A DNA stretch of 10,320 nt, taken from positions 1-10,320 of the forward strand of contig CAKZZR010000072.1 in the NCBI GenBank assembly GCA_937885475.1. The letters run 5' to 3'. This DNA comes from an uncultured Treponema sp. GTDB taxonomy: Bacteria; Spirochaetota; Spirochaetia; Treponematales; Treponemataceae. The translations under genes were made by a program, and so were the position numbers. Numbering within the stretch: the first letter of the stretch is position 1; the number at the start of each line of letters is the position of its first letter. Below, one piece after another: positions 1 through 6,768 of the stretch. The notes under the pieces are model-generated. The model saw nothing but the letters and a program-made list of their open reading frames with translations. It was not told where the DNA came from and searched no databases.

Positions 1-583
1 CTTCTGGAATCTCAAAAAGCGCCTTAGCAGGATTTTGGTGAAAGTCAATGGAAAGAACCGTCCTTCCGCTCATGAGGGGGGGCAGTTGGTGCTTTAAAAG
101 CGATGCGTCCGGTCCGCAGAGCAGAATGTCGCCGGTAAGGGTTCTGAGCTTTTCTGCAAGCGCGGAAGGCTCGTAGTCGCCTTCGGCAAGCGCTTCAGTT
201 CCGTTTGTAAGCGCCTTTGCGTAGAATTTGTCCTTCCGCGCATCAATTGCCGGAACGATGACGTACGGCAGCTCGCGGTATTGCCATGCGTATATGTCGA
301 GCGAGGAGATGCCGTACAGCGGAATTCCTGCCGCAAGCTGAATTGCTTTGAGCGCCGCAAAGCTCAGCCGCAGCCCTGTGAATGAGCCTGGTCCCTTTGC
401 AATCGCAAGGTAGTCCAAATCGTCCTTTTTTATTCCGACCCGCTCCATGACGTATTCAATGGCGGGAAGCAGCGTTTCGGACTGCCTCATTCCTATATTG
501 AACTGAGCGCTCACGCTCAAATCTTCGTTTTTTGCCGAAACCGTCAGCTCAGAGACTGACAAATCAACTGCAAGACCTTTCAT
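1..583 (-). CDS. tsaB: TsaB, tRNA t6A biosynthesis protein (C-terminus beyond left edge)
   Basis: TsaB is the inactive ASKHA-fold partner of TsaD. With TsaE it forms the cytoplasmic complex that transfers threonylcarbamoyl to A37 of ANN-decoding tRNAs. The reading frame opens with ATG at 583 (MKGLAVDLSVSELTVSA) and stays open to base 1, giving 194 residues of a family that is usually about 220-240 long. The diagnostic stretch KGPGSFTGLRLS lies near residues 63-74, followed by the usual YGISSLD region (about 90-96) and an IVPAIDARKDKFYA segment (about 109-122). An AGGA Shine-Dalgarno sits about 7 nt before the ATG. The gene starts 22 nt after the tsaE stop, so the two are probably cotranscribed. 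The function call is firm. Only the C-terminus is unseen. Confidence 0.93.
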   Translation of the reverse strand, partial: MKGLAVDLSVSELTVSAKNEDLSVSAQFNIGMRQSETLLPAIEYVMERVGIKKDDLDYLAIAKGPGSFTGLRLSFAALKAIQLAAGIPLYGISSLDIYAWQYRELPYVIVPAIDARKDKFYAKALTNGTEALAEGDYEPSALAEKLRTLTGDILLCGPDASLLKHQLPPLMSGRTVLSIDFHQNPAKALFEIPE

Positions 584-605
584 ATGTGTTCCTGATTTTT
601 GTGCG

Positions 606-1037
606 TCATTGAATCTGACCGTGCGGCCAGTTCTGTATGGTTATCGTCCTTGAGCCGTCTTCATGCGCTTCAAGCTTCAGGACGATTGTTTTTTTTGGAA
701 GCTCTTCCATGATTTTTTCGCTCCATTCAATGATGGACACGCCGTTTCCATAAAGCATGTCTTCGGTGCCAAGGTTTGCAAAGTCCTCCGCACCGTCAAG
801 ACGGTACACGTCCATGTGATAGAGCGGCATTTTTCCTTCATATTCGCTGATAAGGCAGAATGTGGGGCTAGTTATCGTGTCCTTGACGCCAAGTGCGTCT
901 GCGATTCCCTTAGTAATCGTAGTTTTTCCGGCGGCAAGCGTTCCCTGCATGGCGATAATGTCGCCTTTTTCAAGCAAAGCGCCTAGCTTTTTTCCAAGCG
1001 CAATGGTTTCGTCCGCAGAATGTGTCGTGAACGTCAT
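606..1037 (-). CDS. tsaE: TsaE, P-loop ATPase of tRNA t6A synthesis
   Basis: TsaE is the small ATPase that binds TsaD-TsaB and is needed for multiple turnover in t6A formation. Counting from the GTG at 1040, the protein is 144 residues, a normal family length. It shows Walker A GTLAAGKT at 33-40, the switch-like TSPTF at 57-61, DVYRL at 77-81 and IIEWSE at 103-108, all typical of the family. The start is ambiguous. The sense strand reads GTGATG at 1040-1035, so either GTG at 1040 (GTGA overlap with the upstream stop, 9 nt from a GGAAGG ribosome site) or ATG at 1037 (TGATG overlap) could be used. I chose ATG. Either way the gene is translationally coupled to the small gene upstream, and tsaB follows after 22 nt. 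The Walker A has AA where many homologues have GA, which still fits GxxxxGKT. Confidence 0.93.
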   Translation of the reverse strand: MTFTTHSADETIALGKKLGALLEKGDIIAMQGTLAAGKTTITKGIADALGVKDTITSPTFCLISEYEGKMPLYHMDVYRLDGAEDFANLGTEDMLYGNGVSIIEWSEKIMEELPKKTIVLKLEAHEDGSRTITIQNWPHGQIQ

Positions 1038-1297
1038 CACGGAAGCGCACCTTCCTGATCCTGCAGGATAATATACTCCTTGAGCGCCTTTTTAACCGGC
1101 AGAACAGGGTAATTCAAGGTATTTGCAATTTCTATGTCAATCGTTTTTTCGCCAAAAGGACTCATTTCGATACAGAAATCAATGTCCGCTTCTAAGGTTG
1201 AACCAGGAATCTCTATGACTGCTGTTCCGGTAAAATTGCGTCTGTAGTAAATGTAGCCTTCCTCTCTGTTGAGATTGCGCAGTTCCAAAATTCTCAT
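1037..1297 (-). CDS. Conserved small protein of unknown function (86 aa)
   Basis: I do not recognise a named family. The 86-residue product starts MRILELRNLNREEGYIYYRR, has no signal peptide or membrane segment, and alternates beta-like stretches (GTAVIEIPG; ADIDFCIEM; TIDIEIANT) before a C-terminal helix (VKKALKEYIILQD). That suggests a compact beta-rich fold. The frame is open further upstream to an ATG at 1405, but that start would overlap the PilZ gene by 44 nt and adds an Arg/Tyr/Gln-rich stretch unlike the rest. I therefore prefer the ATG at 1297, which has AGAGG about 13 nt and AAAGG 1 nt upstream. The gene lies 64 nt after the PilZ stop and its own stop overlaps the tsaE start, so it is cotranscribed with tsaE. 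From memory, treponemes carry a small unknown gene at this place. Confidence 0.72.
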   Translation of the reverse strand: MRILELRNLNREEGYIYYRRNFTGTAVIEIPGSTLEADIDFCIEMSPFGEKTIDIEIANTLNYPVLPVKKALKEYIILQDQEGALP

Positions 1298-1361
1298 ACC
1301 TTTAAAGATACCTCTATATTGCCGAATTTGCAAGCAAAACGGATTGCCGTAAAGTGATTTT

Positions 1362-2447
1362 TCAGTACGAGTATACTTTTGCAAGTATCTTGTTCTGATC
1401 TTCAATTGAAATCTGAGTGAAGCAGATGTGCAGGTTGAACAGCCCCTCTGTCTTTGCCTTGCGGGTTTTTATGATTTTGCCCATAACGCCCACAACGCCG
1501 CTCTCAAAGTCAAATTCCGTGTAGATTGCCTGACCTTCCTTTACCGGAAGCGTCGTGGAGATACAGCAACCACCGCCGGAAATATTAATGAGCGCGCAGT
1601 CAATCTTGCTTTCTGAAGGAACGAGGGTAACGCGGTCCTTCTTGTCCTTTACGGATTTTACTGACGCGATGCGGCATTTTTCATTCATTGTGGCACGCTT
1701 GAAGTTTCGCTGCTGCTTCATGATGAGATCCGAGGAGTGGGAGACGAACATAAGGTATTTGCCGCTTGCAGTCTGCTCGTAGCGGAGCAGGCGGGACAGG
1801 AACGCGTAGCTCATTCCCGTTGCTGAATTGAACGTGAACGCGATTTTTTCCATTGATTTTGGCTTTGTCTCTGAATTGTAGAAGTCCTGCGTGATTTCTA
1901 TGGCAAGATGCTCCTTCTTTATGTCCGCAACCTTGAACGGAAGTTTTGAGCCGTCCGGGAAAATTTCGGCGATGCGCTGTTCCTTTACCAAGGAATGTGA
2001 GGAGGAGACGCGCTCAGAGGCTGCGAAGATTTTCTCAAGGTTGAATTTCAGTTTGAAGGCATTGTTTATCTCGCGCTCCGTGTTTTTTGCCATGCGCAGC
2101 TCGTCGTAGTAGGTCTTGAAATAGCCGTCAATGTCAGTGTAATGCTTGATGGTGTACAGAATGTTCTGAATCTTGTATTTCCGGCAAATGCGCCACAGTA
2201 AATCCGCCTCTTCCTTTGATATGAGGTATTTTTCGGCGAATTCAAGCACGTCCTTCTTTTTGGTGCAGCGCTCTGCTTCCTTCTGAATCCATTCCGGCGT
2301 TGCTTTTCGTTCCTTAAGCACCTTAAGGATGAACCAGATGAGAAAAAAAACTGCGATTATTATTGCGCCCACAATGAGAACCGCGTATATGACCGGGTTC
2401 TGACGGGACGCGAGCGGTGAACCGCCAGCCTGAAAATCAAGATTCAT
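1362..2447 (-). CDS. Membrane-anchored PilZ-domain protein, likely c-di-GMP receptor
   Basis: The 361-residue protein has one strong membrane segment at about 19-44 (VIYAVLIVGAIIIAVFFLIW), a basic/helical cytoplasmic linker (45-140), a beta-rich middle domain (about 145-240) and a C-terminal PilZ domain (about 245-355). The PilZ signature is visible: RxxxR as RNFKR at 247-251 and [D/N]xSxxG as NISGGG at 288-293, the residues that grip c-di-GMP in known PilZ proteins. The middle-plus-PilZ arrangement resembles YcgR-like two-domain receptors, but with an N-terminal membrane anchor. The ATG at 2447 overlaps the stop of the upstream gene (ATGA) and has GGAAGG 6 nt upstream. Its place in the fliD operon suggests a role in flagellar output or assembly. 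That role is inferred; c-di-GMP binding is predicted from the motif. Confidence 0.88.
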   Translation of the reverse strand: MNLDFQAGGSPLASRQNPVIYAVLIVGAIIIAVFFLIWFILKVLKERKATPEWIQKEAERCTKKKDVLEFAEKYLISKEEADLLWRICRKYKIQNILYTIKHYTDIDGYFKTYYDELRMAKNTEREINNAFKLKFNLEKIFAASERVSSSHSLVKEQRIAEIFPDGSKLPFKVADIKKEHLAIEITQDFYNSETKPKSMEKIAFTFNSATGMSYAFLSRLLRYEQTASGKYLMFVSHSSDLIMKQQRNFKRATMNEKCRIASVKSVKDKKDRVTLVPSESKIDCALINISGGGCCISTTLPVKEGQAIYTEFDFESGVVGVMGKIIKTRKAKTEGLFNLHICFTQISIEDQNKILAKVYSY

Positions 2448-3034
2448 GCGATACCTTCCAATGTATTTGCTATTGCCTCAAGGCGCGGGCAGATTTCGTA
2501 TTCCGCAAGGTCTCCCACGCTGACGGTATCATTTGCCTTGAGCGCCTGCTCAAAGTCGCTGAGGATGGGCGAGAAGTCCGCAAAAAAGTCGGGAAACAGC
2601 TTTCCGTCGATGGCAAAACTGTTGTATTCCTCAAAAAGGCTTGCGAGAGCCGCCACATGGCAGAAGTCATTTATGCTGTCCGCCAGATTCTTTATGGATT
2701 CATGTGCCTGACGCGATTTTCCGCTCTGAAGCTCCACGGGAACCTGCCTCATTTTTTCTGCAAGTTCTTTAAAAAGTCCGGTCAGCGTGGTGAACGAGTC
2801 CTTTATGTTCTGCTTTGTTACGACGGTAAATTCAAATTTTGAATTTTCTGAGAGTGCGTTCTTTGAGACTGCGTCAAATTCGTCCGCCGTTATGTTCTTG
2901 CCGTCTATTTTTATTCCGATGACGGCAGCCTGATTTTCCTCGCAGGTGATTTCAAAGGATTTAAGCACATCGCCTACTGTTTTTTCTTCCTCAAGCATTA
3001 CGTCAATTTTTTCACCGTTCATGTAGAATTCCAT
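2444..3034 (-). CDS. Spirochaete flagellar-operon protein of unknown function (196 aa)
   Basis: I recognise no named family. Residues 1-75 look like a ubiquitin/beta-grasp-like unit: a strand (EFYMNGEKIDVML), an acidic turn, a helix (TVGDVLKSFEI), then strands (AAVIGIKIDGKNI; KFEFTVVT). Residues 76-196 look all-helical and amphipathic (IKDSFTTLTGLFKELAEKMR; HESIKNLADSINDF; SPILSDFEQALKANDTVSVG; ICPRLEAIANTLEG). There is no signal peptide or membrane segment. The ATG at 3034 has AAAGGAG 6 nt upstream, and that ribosome site overlaps the fliD stop codon region. The stop overlaps the PilZ start by 4 nt. The position directly after fliD is where many bacteria place the FliS/FliT chaperones, so an export chaperone or FliD partner is possible. 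That is positional inference only. Confidence 0.85.
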   Translation of the reverse strand: MEFYMNGEKIDVMLEEEKTVGDVLKSFEITCEENQAAVIGIKIDGKNITADEFDAVSKNALSENSKFEFTVVTKQNIKDSFTTLTGLFKELAEKMRQVPVELQSGKSRQAHESIKNLADSINDFCHVAALASLFEEYNSFAIDGKLFPDFFADFSPILSDFEQALKANDTVSVGDLAEYEICPRLEAIANTLEGIA

Positions 3035-3045
3035 TTTCGTCTCCT

Positions 3046-5100
3046 TTACTGGTTGTTGTTCCTGTTAGAGAAATTCTTCAGGGTTGACTGCTGGTTTTCC
3101 AGGCTGTTAAGCGCGCCCTGCATCTGTCCGTATTTATTCTTTAAGTCCGCTTCCTTGCTGTCCATCTGGGTCTCAAGACGCGAGATTTTTTGCTCCGAGG
3201 CCTTTATCTTTCTGTCCAGGGAGCCGGTCTTCATTGAAAAAACTCCGCCAGATTGCACGTAGGCGGTCAGCTGCTTGTCGAGCGCAAAGCCGATTCCTGA
3301 ATCAACGATAAGGTCTCCGTCGGAATCAAAGCCGAACATGTTCTTTATGTCCTCCAGATGCTTCTCAAGCTCGGAATCCAGCTTTTTTTCGTCAATCTCA
3401 AGGTAGCCGCGCAATTTGCTTGGCGTGTAGCCGGAATAATTGGTTGCGTTTGTTGCAATGCCAATCTGCGAGAGCATCGTAATTTCCGCGCTCTCCGAAA
3501 AACGGTACATCGCAGACGTTGCCGACATCATGGAGCTTTTCAGGCTGGAAAGCGAGGAATCCGTCGCAAACATTCCAAGCTTTTCGCGCAGTTCCTTCTT
3601 CTCTTCCTCGGAAAGATAGTCCAGTTCCTCTACGATTTCCGGCTTTGTCTGCGAAAGCACGTTTACCTCTGAGAGCGCCTGATTGTAGTTTCCGACGAAG
3701 GAGATGAGCGCGTCCTTTGCCGATTCCTTGTCCGGCTTTATGGATATGGTCGCAGTTTTGTCAGTCTTATCGCTGACGTGCAGTGTTACCTCCGGTATTA
3801 CGTCGTCAATGTCGTTTTCTGGGCGTCGCAGCGTTATTCCCTCATACTTAAGGATTGCATCATCTGCCGTTGAGATGGGATGCTGCGGAACATAGCCGAG
3901 GTTTTCGCTCGGGTTCAGCGAGCGCATTTCTGATACGCTGAAAGTTGTTCCCGTGTTCCTGTTCCGAAGGACGATGGCGTTGATGTTCTTGTATTCAGAA
4001 AGGTTGATGTCTATCTCTGTTTCTGGCTTCTCGAGGTTCAGTTTCAGCGGAATTTCTTTTTCCGTTCCGTCATTGAGGATGGCAAAAAGAACCTCGTCGG
4101 TTTCGATGGTGTCAAGCGGGGTAGGTTTTGTCAGCTGTTCGGCTGTCAGTTCTGAGTCAACACCTGCGTTATATATGGTTATGTCGCGGTATTGTGCGGC
4201 TCCGGACTCTGGAAATTCCGGCCTGTCGTTCGCCTTGTTTATTTCCTCTGCGACATCGGCTGTCTTTTCCTTTGTTATCGAAAATTGAATGTGCGCGTTT
4301 TTTGTTTCTTTTGCAAGCTGCGGAATCTCCAGCAAGAAGCCGGTTCTTGGCGGAACGATAGCCTTACCTTCTGAGACTGCCAGCTTTACAGCCGATACCG
4401 CCGGAAGTCGCGGCTGCTCAAGCGGTGTTTCCGGCGCAGGCTTGTATTCCGCGCGCGTATTGCCAAATTCAACGGTTTTTGGCTTTACCTTTACAATCAT
4501 GCCTGAAGCTTCTGCAAACGTCCGTGCGTCGTCCGCAAACAGCAGTTTGTTCTCAAGCCCTGTCTTCTGCGATTCAATGGAAAGCGTCTTTTTTCCGGCG
4601 GAAGCGCCGATGACGCGCGTTTTTATCGTGTTTCCGCCGCGCCGGTTCAGGGCATTGGAAAAATCCTGCAGGGAGCCGCCCTTCCATTTCATTGTGATTG
4701 TTTGTTCCGAATCCTTGTATGTGTATGTTCCCGACGGAACCTTTGTGTCTGCGTCAAGCTCCGAGGTCAAAAATCTGTCGGAGGTTGCCGGTTGAATGAC
4801 GTCGATTTTAAACGATTCGTATGCGGCTTTTCTGGTTGCCTCTGCTGTTATGGCATTTTCCTCTGTGGATGAGGTGATTTTATTATTAAATGGATTTTCA
4901 AAGGAGTAGAGCGTTTTGACGCTGTCTCTGAGAGAGGTCATCTTGCGGTTTACGGAACGCCAGGCGTCCTGTTGGGTCTTATACGTCTCAAGCGTCTTCT
5001 GCTCACGCGTAAGCGGAATCCGCTCAATCTGCATAAGTTTGTCAACAGTTTCATTCGTTTTATATTGATCTGAAACACCTGGTATGCTTATTCCTGCCAT
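3046..5100 (-). CDS. fliD: FliD, flagellar filament cap protein
   Basis: FliD (HAP2) caps the growing filament and folds incoming flagellin. In spirochaetes this takes place in the periplasm. The N-terminus (ISIPGVSDQYKTNETVDKLM) and the helical segment to about residue 75 match FliD_N. The C-terminal domain runs from about 440, with SQIGIATNATNYSGYTPSKL at 544-563 and VDSGIGFALD at 599-608, and ends in a coiled coil (about 630-678) as in FliD_C. At 684 residues it is about 200 longer than enterobacterial FliD. The extra length is a beta-rich middle region at roughly 205-400. The sense strand carries AAAAGG 5 nt before the ATG. The gene starts 21 nt after flaG, and the next gene starts 11 nt after its stop, so the block is one operon. 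Confidence 0.96.
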   Translation of the reverse strand: MAGISIPGVSDQYKTNETVDKLMQIERIPLTREQKTLETYKTQQDAWRSVNRKMTSLRDSVKTLYSFENPFNNKITSSTEENAITAEATRKAAYESFKIDVIQPATSDRFLTSELDADTKVPSGTYTYKDSEQTITMKWKGGSLQDFSNALNRRGGNTIKTRVIGASAGKKTLSIESQKTGLENKLLFADDARTFAEASGMIVKVKPKTVEFGNTRAEYKPAPETPLEQPRLPAVSAVKLAVSEGKAIVPPRTGFLLEIPQLAKETKNAHIQFSITKEKTADVAEEINKANDRPEFPESGAAQYRDITIYNAGVDSELTAEQLTKPTPLDTIETDEVLFAILNDGTEKEIPLKLNLEKPETEIDINLSEYKNINAIVLRNRNTGTTFSVSEMRSLNPSENLGYVPQHPISTADDAILKYEGITLRRPENDIDDVIPEVTLHVSDKTDKTATISIKPDKESAKDALISFVGNYNQALSEVNVLSQTKPEIVEELDYLSEEEKKELREKLGMFATDSSLSSLKSSMMSATSAMYRFSESAEITMLSQIGIATNATNYSGYTPSKLRGYLEIDEKKLDSELEKHLEDIKNMFGFDSDGDLIVDSGIGFALDKQLTAYVQSGGVFSMKTGSLDRKIKASEQKISRLETQMDSKEADLKNKYGQMQGALNSLENQQSTLKNFSNRNNNQ

Positions 5101-5121
5101 ATCTGCCTTTTCTTAAGGATA

Positions 5122-5505
5122 CTATACCAAATCATCAAACAGGATGCCGATTGCCTTCCTTATGTTGATTTTAAGGTTCTGTATGTCCTTTGACGGAATT
5201 TCCTTCAGAACCTGCTCCGTGTTCGGATCAAGCACTTTTACGACGACGCTGCCAAGCTCCTCGTTCACATTGAACTGAAGCTTTCTGCCGGAAACAAGAT
5301 CCGACATACGCTCAAGCTGCTGAGCCTCTGCCTTTATCTGGGCAGTGTTCTGTTCTATATTTGTTGCTACGTCCGCAGCGGTGTTCGCAACTACTGTGTT
5401 TTCCAAATTTTGCTGTACGGCTGGCTTTTCTTTTGAAACCGCCGCATTGTGAATAGTATGACCATCCATGGTCATTGTCTGCACAAATGAACCGATTGTA
5501 TTCAT
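5122..5505 (-). CDS. flaG: FlaG family flagellar protein
   Basis: FlaG/YvyC proteins sit next to fliD in many bacteria and influence filament length. Their exact function is unsettled. The start is ATG 5505 (MNTIGSFVQTMTMDG), 127 residues. A perfect AAGGAGG lies with its GGAGG 7 nt upstream. The frame is open to 5586, but that extension would translate the terminator hairpin upstream, so it is rejected. Residues 1-65 are a low-complexity, Asn/Ala-rich helical arm. The FlaG domain is at about 70-127, with KLQFNVNEELGSVVVKVLDP (75-94) and the classic end EQVLKEIPSKDIQNLKINI followed by GILFDDLV. fliD follows after 21 nt. Confidence 0.92.
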   Translation of the reverse strand: MNTIGSFVQTMTMDGHTIHNAAVSKEKPAVQQNLENTVVANTAADVATNIEQNTAQIKAEAQQLERMSDLVSGRKLQFNVNEELGSVVVKVLDPNTEQVLKEIPSKDIQNLKINIRKAIGILFDDLV

Positions 5506-5517
5506 AAGGCTTCCTCC
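5499..5517 (-). promoter_or_regulatory. flaG ribosome binding site, decides the start
   Basis: Sense AAGGAGG at about 5516-5510 is fully complementary to the 16S 3' end and stands 7 nt before ATG 5505. It overrules the longer open frame that begins at 5586. It also lies directly behind the T-rich tail of the upstream hairpin, so any paused or terminated transcript would end just before this site. Confidence 0.8.
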
Positions 5518-5559
5518 TTGAAAAATGGAAAATGGGAGAGGGGGCGCACCCCCTCCCAT
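5517..5559 (-). terminator. Terminator or attenuator between second flaB and flaG
   Basis: Arms at 5555-5559/5532-5536 (CCCAT/ATGGG) continue through a T-A pair and a two-base GA bulge into five G-C pairs (5549-5553 with 5540-5544), closed by a 4-base loop. In the minus-strand direction the stem is followed by TTTCCATTTTT (5531-5521). This is the strongest terminator-like signal in the window. It lies about 60 nt after the flagellin stop and just upstream of the flaG ribosome site. It would let abundant flagellin message end here while some polymerases read through into flaG-fliD. Confidence 0.75.
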
Positions 5560-5619
5560 CATCCGCTGATTTGTAAAAGATGACATCCAGCAATCTCTTA
5601 TAAATCAGTTCTGCAATTT

Positions 5620-6468
5620 TTAACTTAACAAACCGAGAACGTTTGCAGACTGTGAATTTGCCTGTGAAAGCATTGCGGTACCAGACTGTGTGAGAATCTG
5701 GTTCTTTGTGAATTCAACAATCTCGCTGGCCATGTCTGTATCACGGATGCGTGATTCAGCAGCCTGTGTGTTTTCAGCGGCAATGTTAATACCCTTTGCA
5801 GCCATTTCAAAGCGGTTCTGGTAAGCTCCGAGGTCTGCTCTCTGTTTAGAAACTGAAAGCAGGGCAGAGTCTACAGCACCCAGTGTTGCGTTTGCAGATT
5901 CCGGATCCTTGATAGAAACGACGTCTTCTGTACCCTGTGCACCGCGCAGACCGAGAGCCTGAGCTGTCATTGTACCAATGAAAACTCTGGTATTCTGATC
6001 CATGTTTGCACCAATCTGGAACTGCATAACGTTGTCTGAGCCTTCGCCGAAACGTCCTGTAAGCATATTCATTCCGTTGAACTGAGCCTGGCTTGCGATA
6101 CGATCAACTTCAGCAACAAGCTGAGAAACCTCAACCTGAATCTGCATACGATCTTCCTCGCTGTAGATTCCGTTAGAAGACTGAACAGCCAGCTCGCGAA
6201 CGCGCTGGAGGATATCTGTTGTTTCAGCAAGGTATCCTTCTGTTGTCTGAATGAATGAAACACCATTCTCGATGTTTCTGTTCGCCTGGTTCAAGCCGCG
6301 AATCTGTGAGCGCATTTTTTCAGAAACTGCAAGTCCTGATGCGTCATCACCTGCGCGGTTGATTCGTTCTCCAGATGAGAGTTTTTCGATGTTTCTCATG
6401 ATACCGTCATTAGAAATGCCGAGTACACGATCAGCATACAAAGAACTCATGTTGTGATTAATAACCAT
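5620..6468 (-). CDS. flaB3: FlaB-type periplasmic core flagellin (second copy, FlaB3 position)
   Basis: This is a core protein of the periplasmic filament, 282 residues, with only the D0/D1 helical domains. The N-terminal domain includes MVINHNMSSLYADR, SSGERINRAGDDASGLAVSE (31-50) and LQRVRELAVQSSNGIY (87-102), the last matching the segment that TLR5 recognises in exposed flagellins. The C-terminal domain has KQRADLGAYQNRFE, ESRIRDTDMA and a LSQANSQSANVLGLL end. The start is ATG 6468, with GGAGGG 7 nt upstream. The frame is open to 6552, but the added 28 residues are unrelated to any flagellin start. It is close to the first flagellin in the ends and differs in the middle (about 140-200). 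The FlaB3 name rests on synteny with T. pallidum recalled from memory, so the number is less certain than the family. Confidence 0.95.
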   Translation of the reverse strand: MVINHNMSSLYADRVLGISNDGIMRNIEKLSSGERINRAGDDASGLAVSEKMRSQIRGLNQANRNIENGVSFIQTTEGYLAETTDILQRVRELAVQSSNGIYSEEDRMQIQVEVSQLVAEVDRIASQAQFNGMNMLTGRFGEGSDNVMQFQIGANMDQNTRVFIGTMTAQALGLRGAQGTEDVVSIKDPESANATLGAVDSALLSVSKQRADLGAYQNRFEMAAKGINIAAENTQAAESRIRDTDMASEIVEFTKNQILTQSGTAMLSQANSQSANVLGLLS

Positions 6469-6494
6469 AATTGTGCCCTCCATGTCAATTAAAG

Positions 6495-6513
6495 TCAGAA
6501 CTTCATGTTCTGA
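6495..6513 (-). repeat. Perfect 7-bp inverted repeat just before second flagellin
   Basis: Arms TCAGAAC and GTTCTGA (6495-6501 and 6507-6513) enclose a 5-base loop. On the message the hairpin ends 26 nt before the ATG and about 13 nt before the ribosome site, so it could affect ribosome access or mRNA stability. No U-run follows, so I do not call it a terminator. Confidence 0.55.
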
Positions 6514-6531
6514 GTCTCTGCAATGTACGGG

Positions 6532-6562
6532 CTGAAATAAATTTTGCGCCAACTTATTTCAG
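6532..6562 (-). repeat. Perfect 9-bp inverted repeat CTGAAATAA / TTATTTCAG
   Basis: The arms at 6532-6540 and 6554-6562 are separated by 13 nt. The left sense arm overlaps the stop of the possible 69-codon ORF. It could be an RNA hairpin in the flagellin leader or a DNA operator. AT-rich arms and a wide loop make a strong RNA hairpin less likely. Confidence 0.5.
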
Positions 6563-6768
6563 TTCAGACCCTGACAGCAGAAAGAGTAGGTCAGTGTGAG
6601 CAAACCCACTGTTCCTGCTATTACAAGCAGCATGGAAGCCACGTTTTTCAAAGAACTAATGACGCGTCTGAAGCACGCCTGAAATACATCTTGTCCGGTG
6701 ATTTTTAGTGAGATACAGGAAAAAACACCGTGCAATGATGCCGATACTCTTCCGAATATCGACACCAT
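6559..6768 (-). CDS. Possible small membrane peptide between the two flagellins (69 aa)
   Basis: This open frame occupies most of the 386-nt flagellin intergenic space. The product would be basic at first (MVSIFGRVSASLHG) with one hydrophobic helix at about 44-64 (ASMLLVIAGTVGLLTLTYSF), then CCQGLN. Codon choice is not unlike its neighbours. Against it: no ribosome site precedes ATG 6768, which lies at the predicted transcription start, so translation would have to be leaderless or begin at ATG 6636 with only weak support. From memory, T. pallidum also has a short unnamed ORF between its flagellin genes. I cannot confirm homology. Confidence 0.33.
   Translation of the reverse strand: MVSIFGRVSASLHGVFSCISLKITGQDVFQACFRRVISSLKNVASMLLVIAGTVGLLTLTYSFCCQGLN

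Noticed and set aside
663..1071. Plus-strand open frames opposite tsaE
   Set aside because: They are shadows of a clearly coding minus-strand gene, with no ribosome sites and no recognisable domains.
1298..1405. Longer start for the small gene at 1405
   Set aside because: It would overlap the PilZ coding end by 44 nt in another frame, and the added residues look like out-of-frame sequence.
3953..4795. Long plus-strand open frames opposite fliD
   Set aside because: They arise from the codon pattern of fliD; the Ser/Phe/Val-rich products have no domain and overlap one another.
5506..5586. Longer start for flaG at 5586
   Set aside because: It would translate the GC hairpin (MMGGGAPPLP) and has no good ribosome site; ATG 5505 has a perfect one.
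6469..6552. Longer start for the second flagellin at 6552
   Set aside because: The added 28 residues are unlike any flagellin start, while ATG 6468 begins the conserved MVINHNMS and has GGAGGG 7 nt upstream.
6533..6552. Second sigma-54 site before the second flagellin (TTGGCGC half)
   Set aside because: The -24 half matches, but the position 10 nt after GG reads AT instead of GC.
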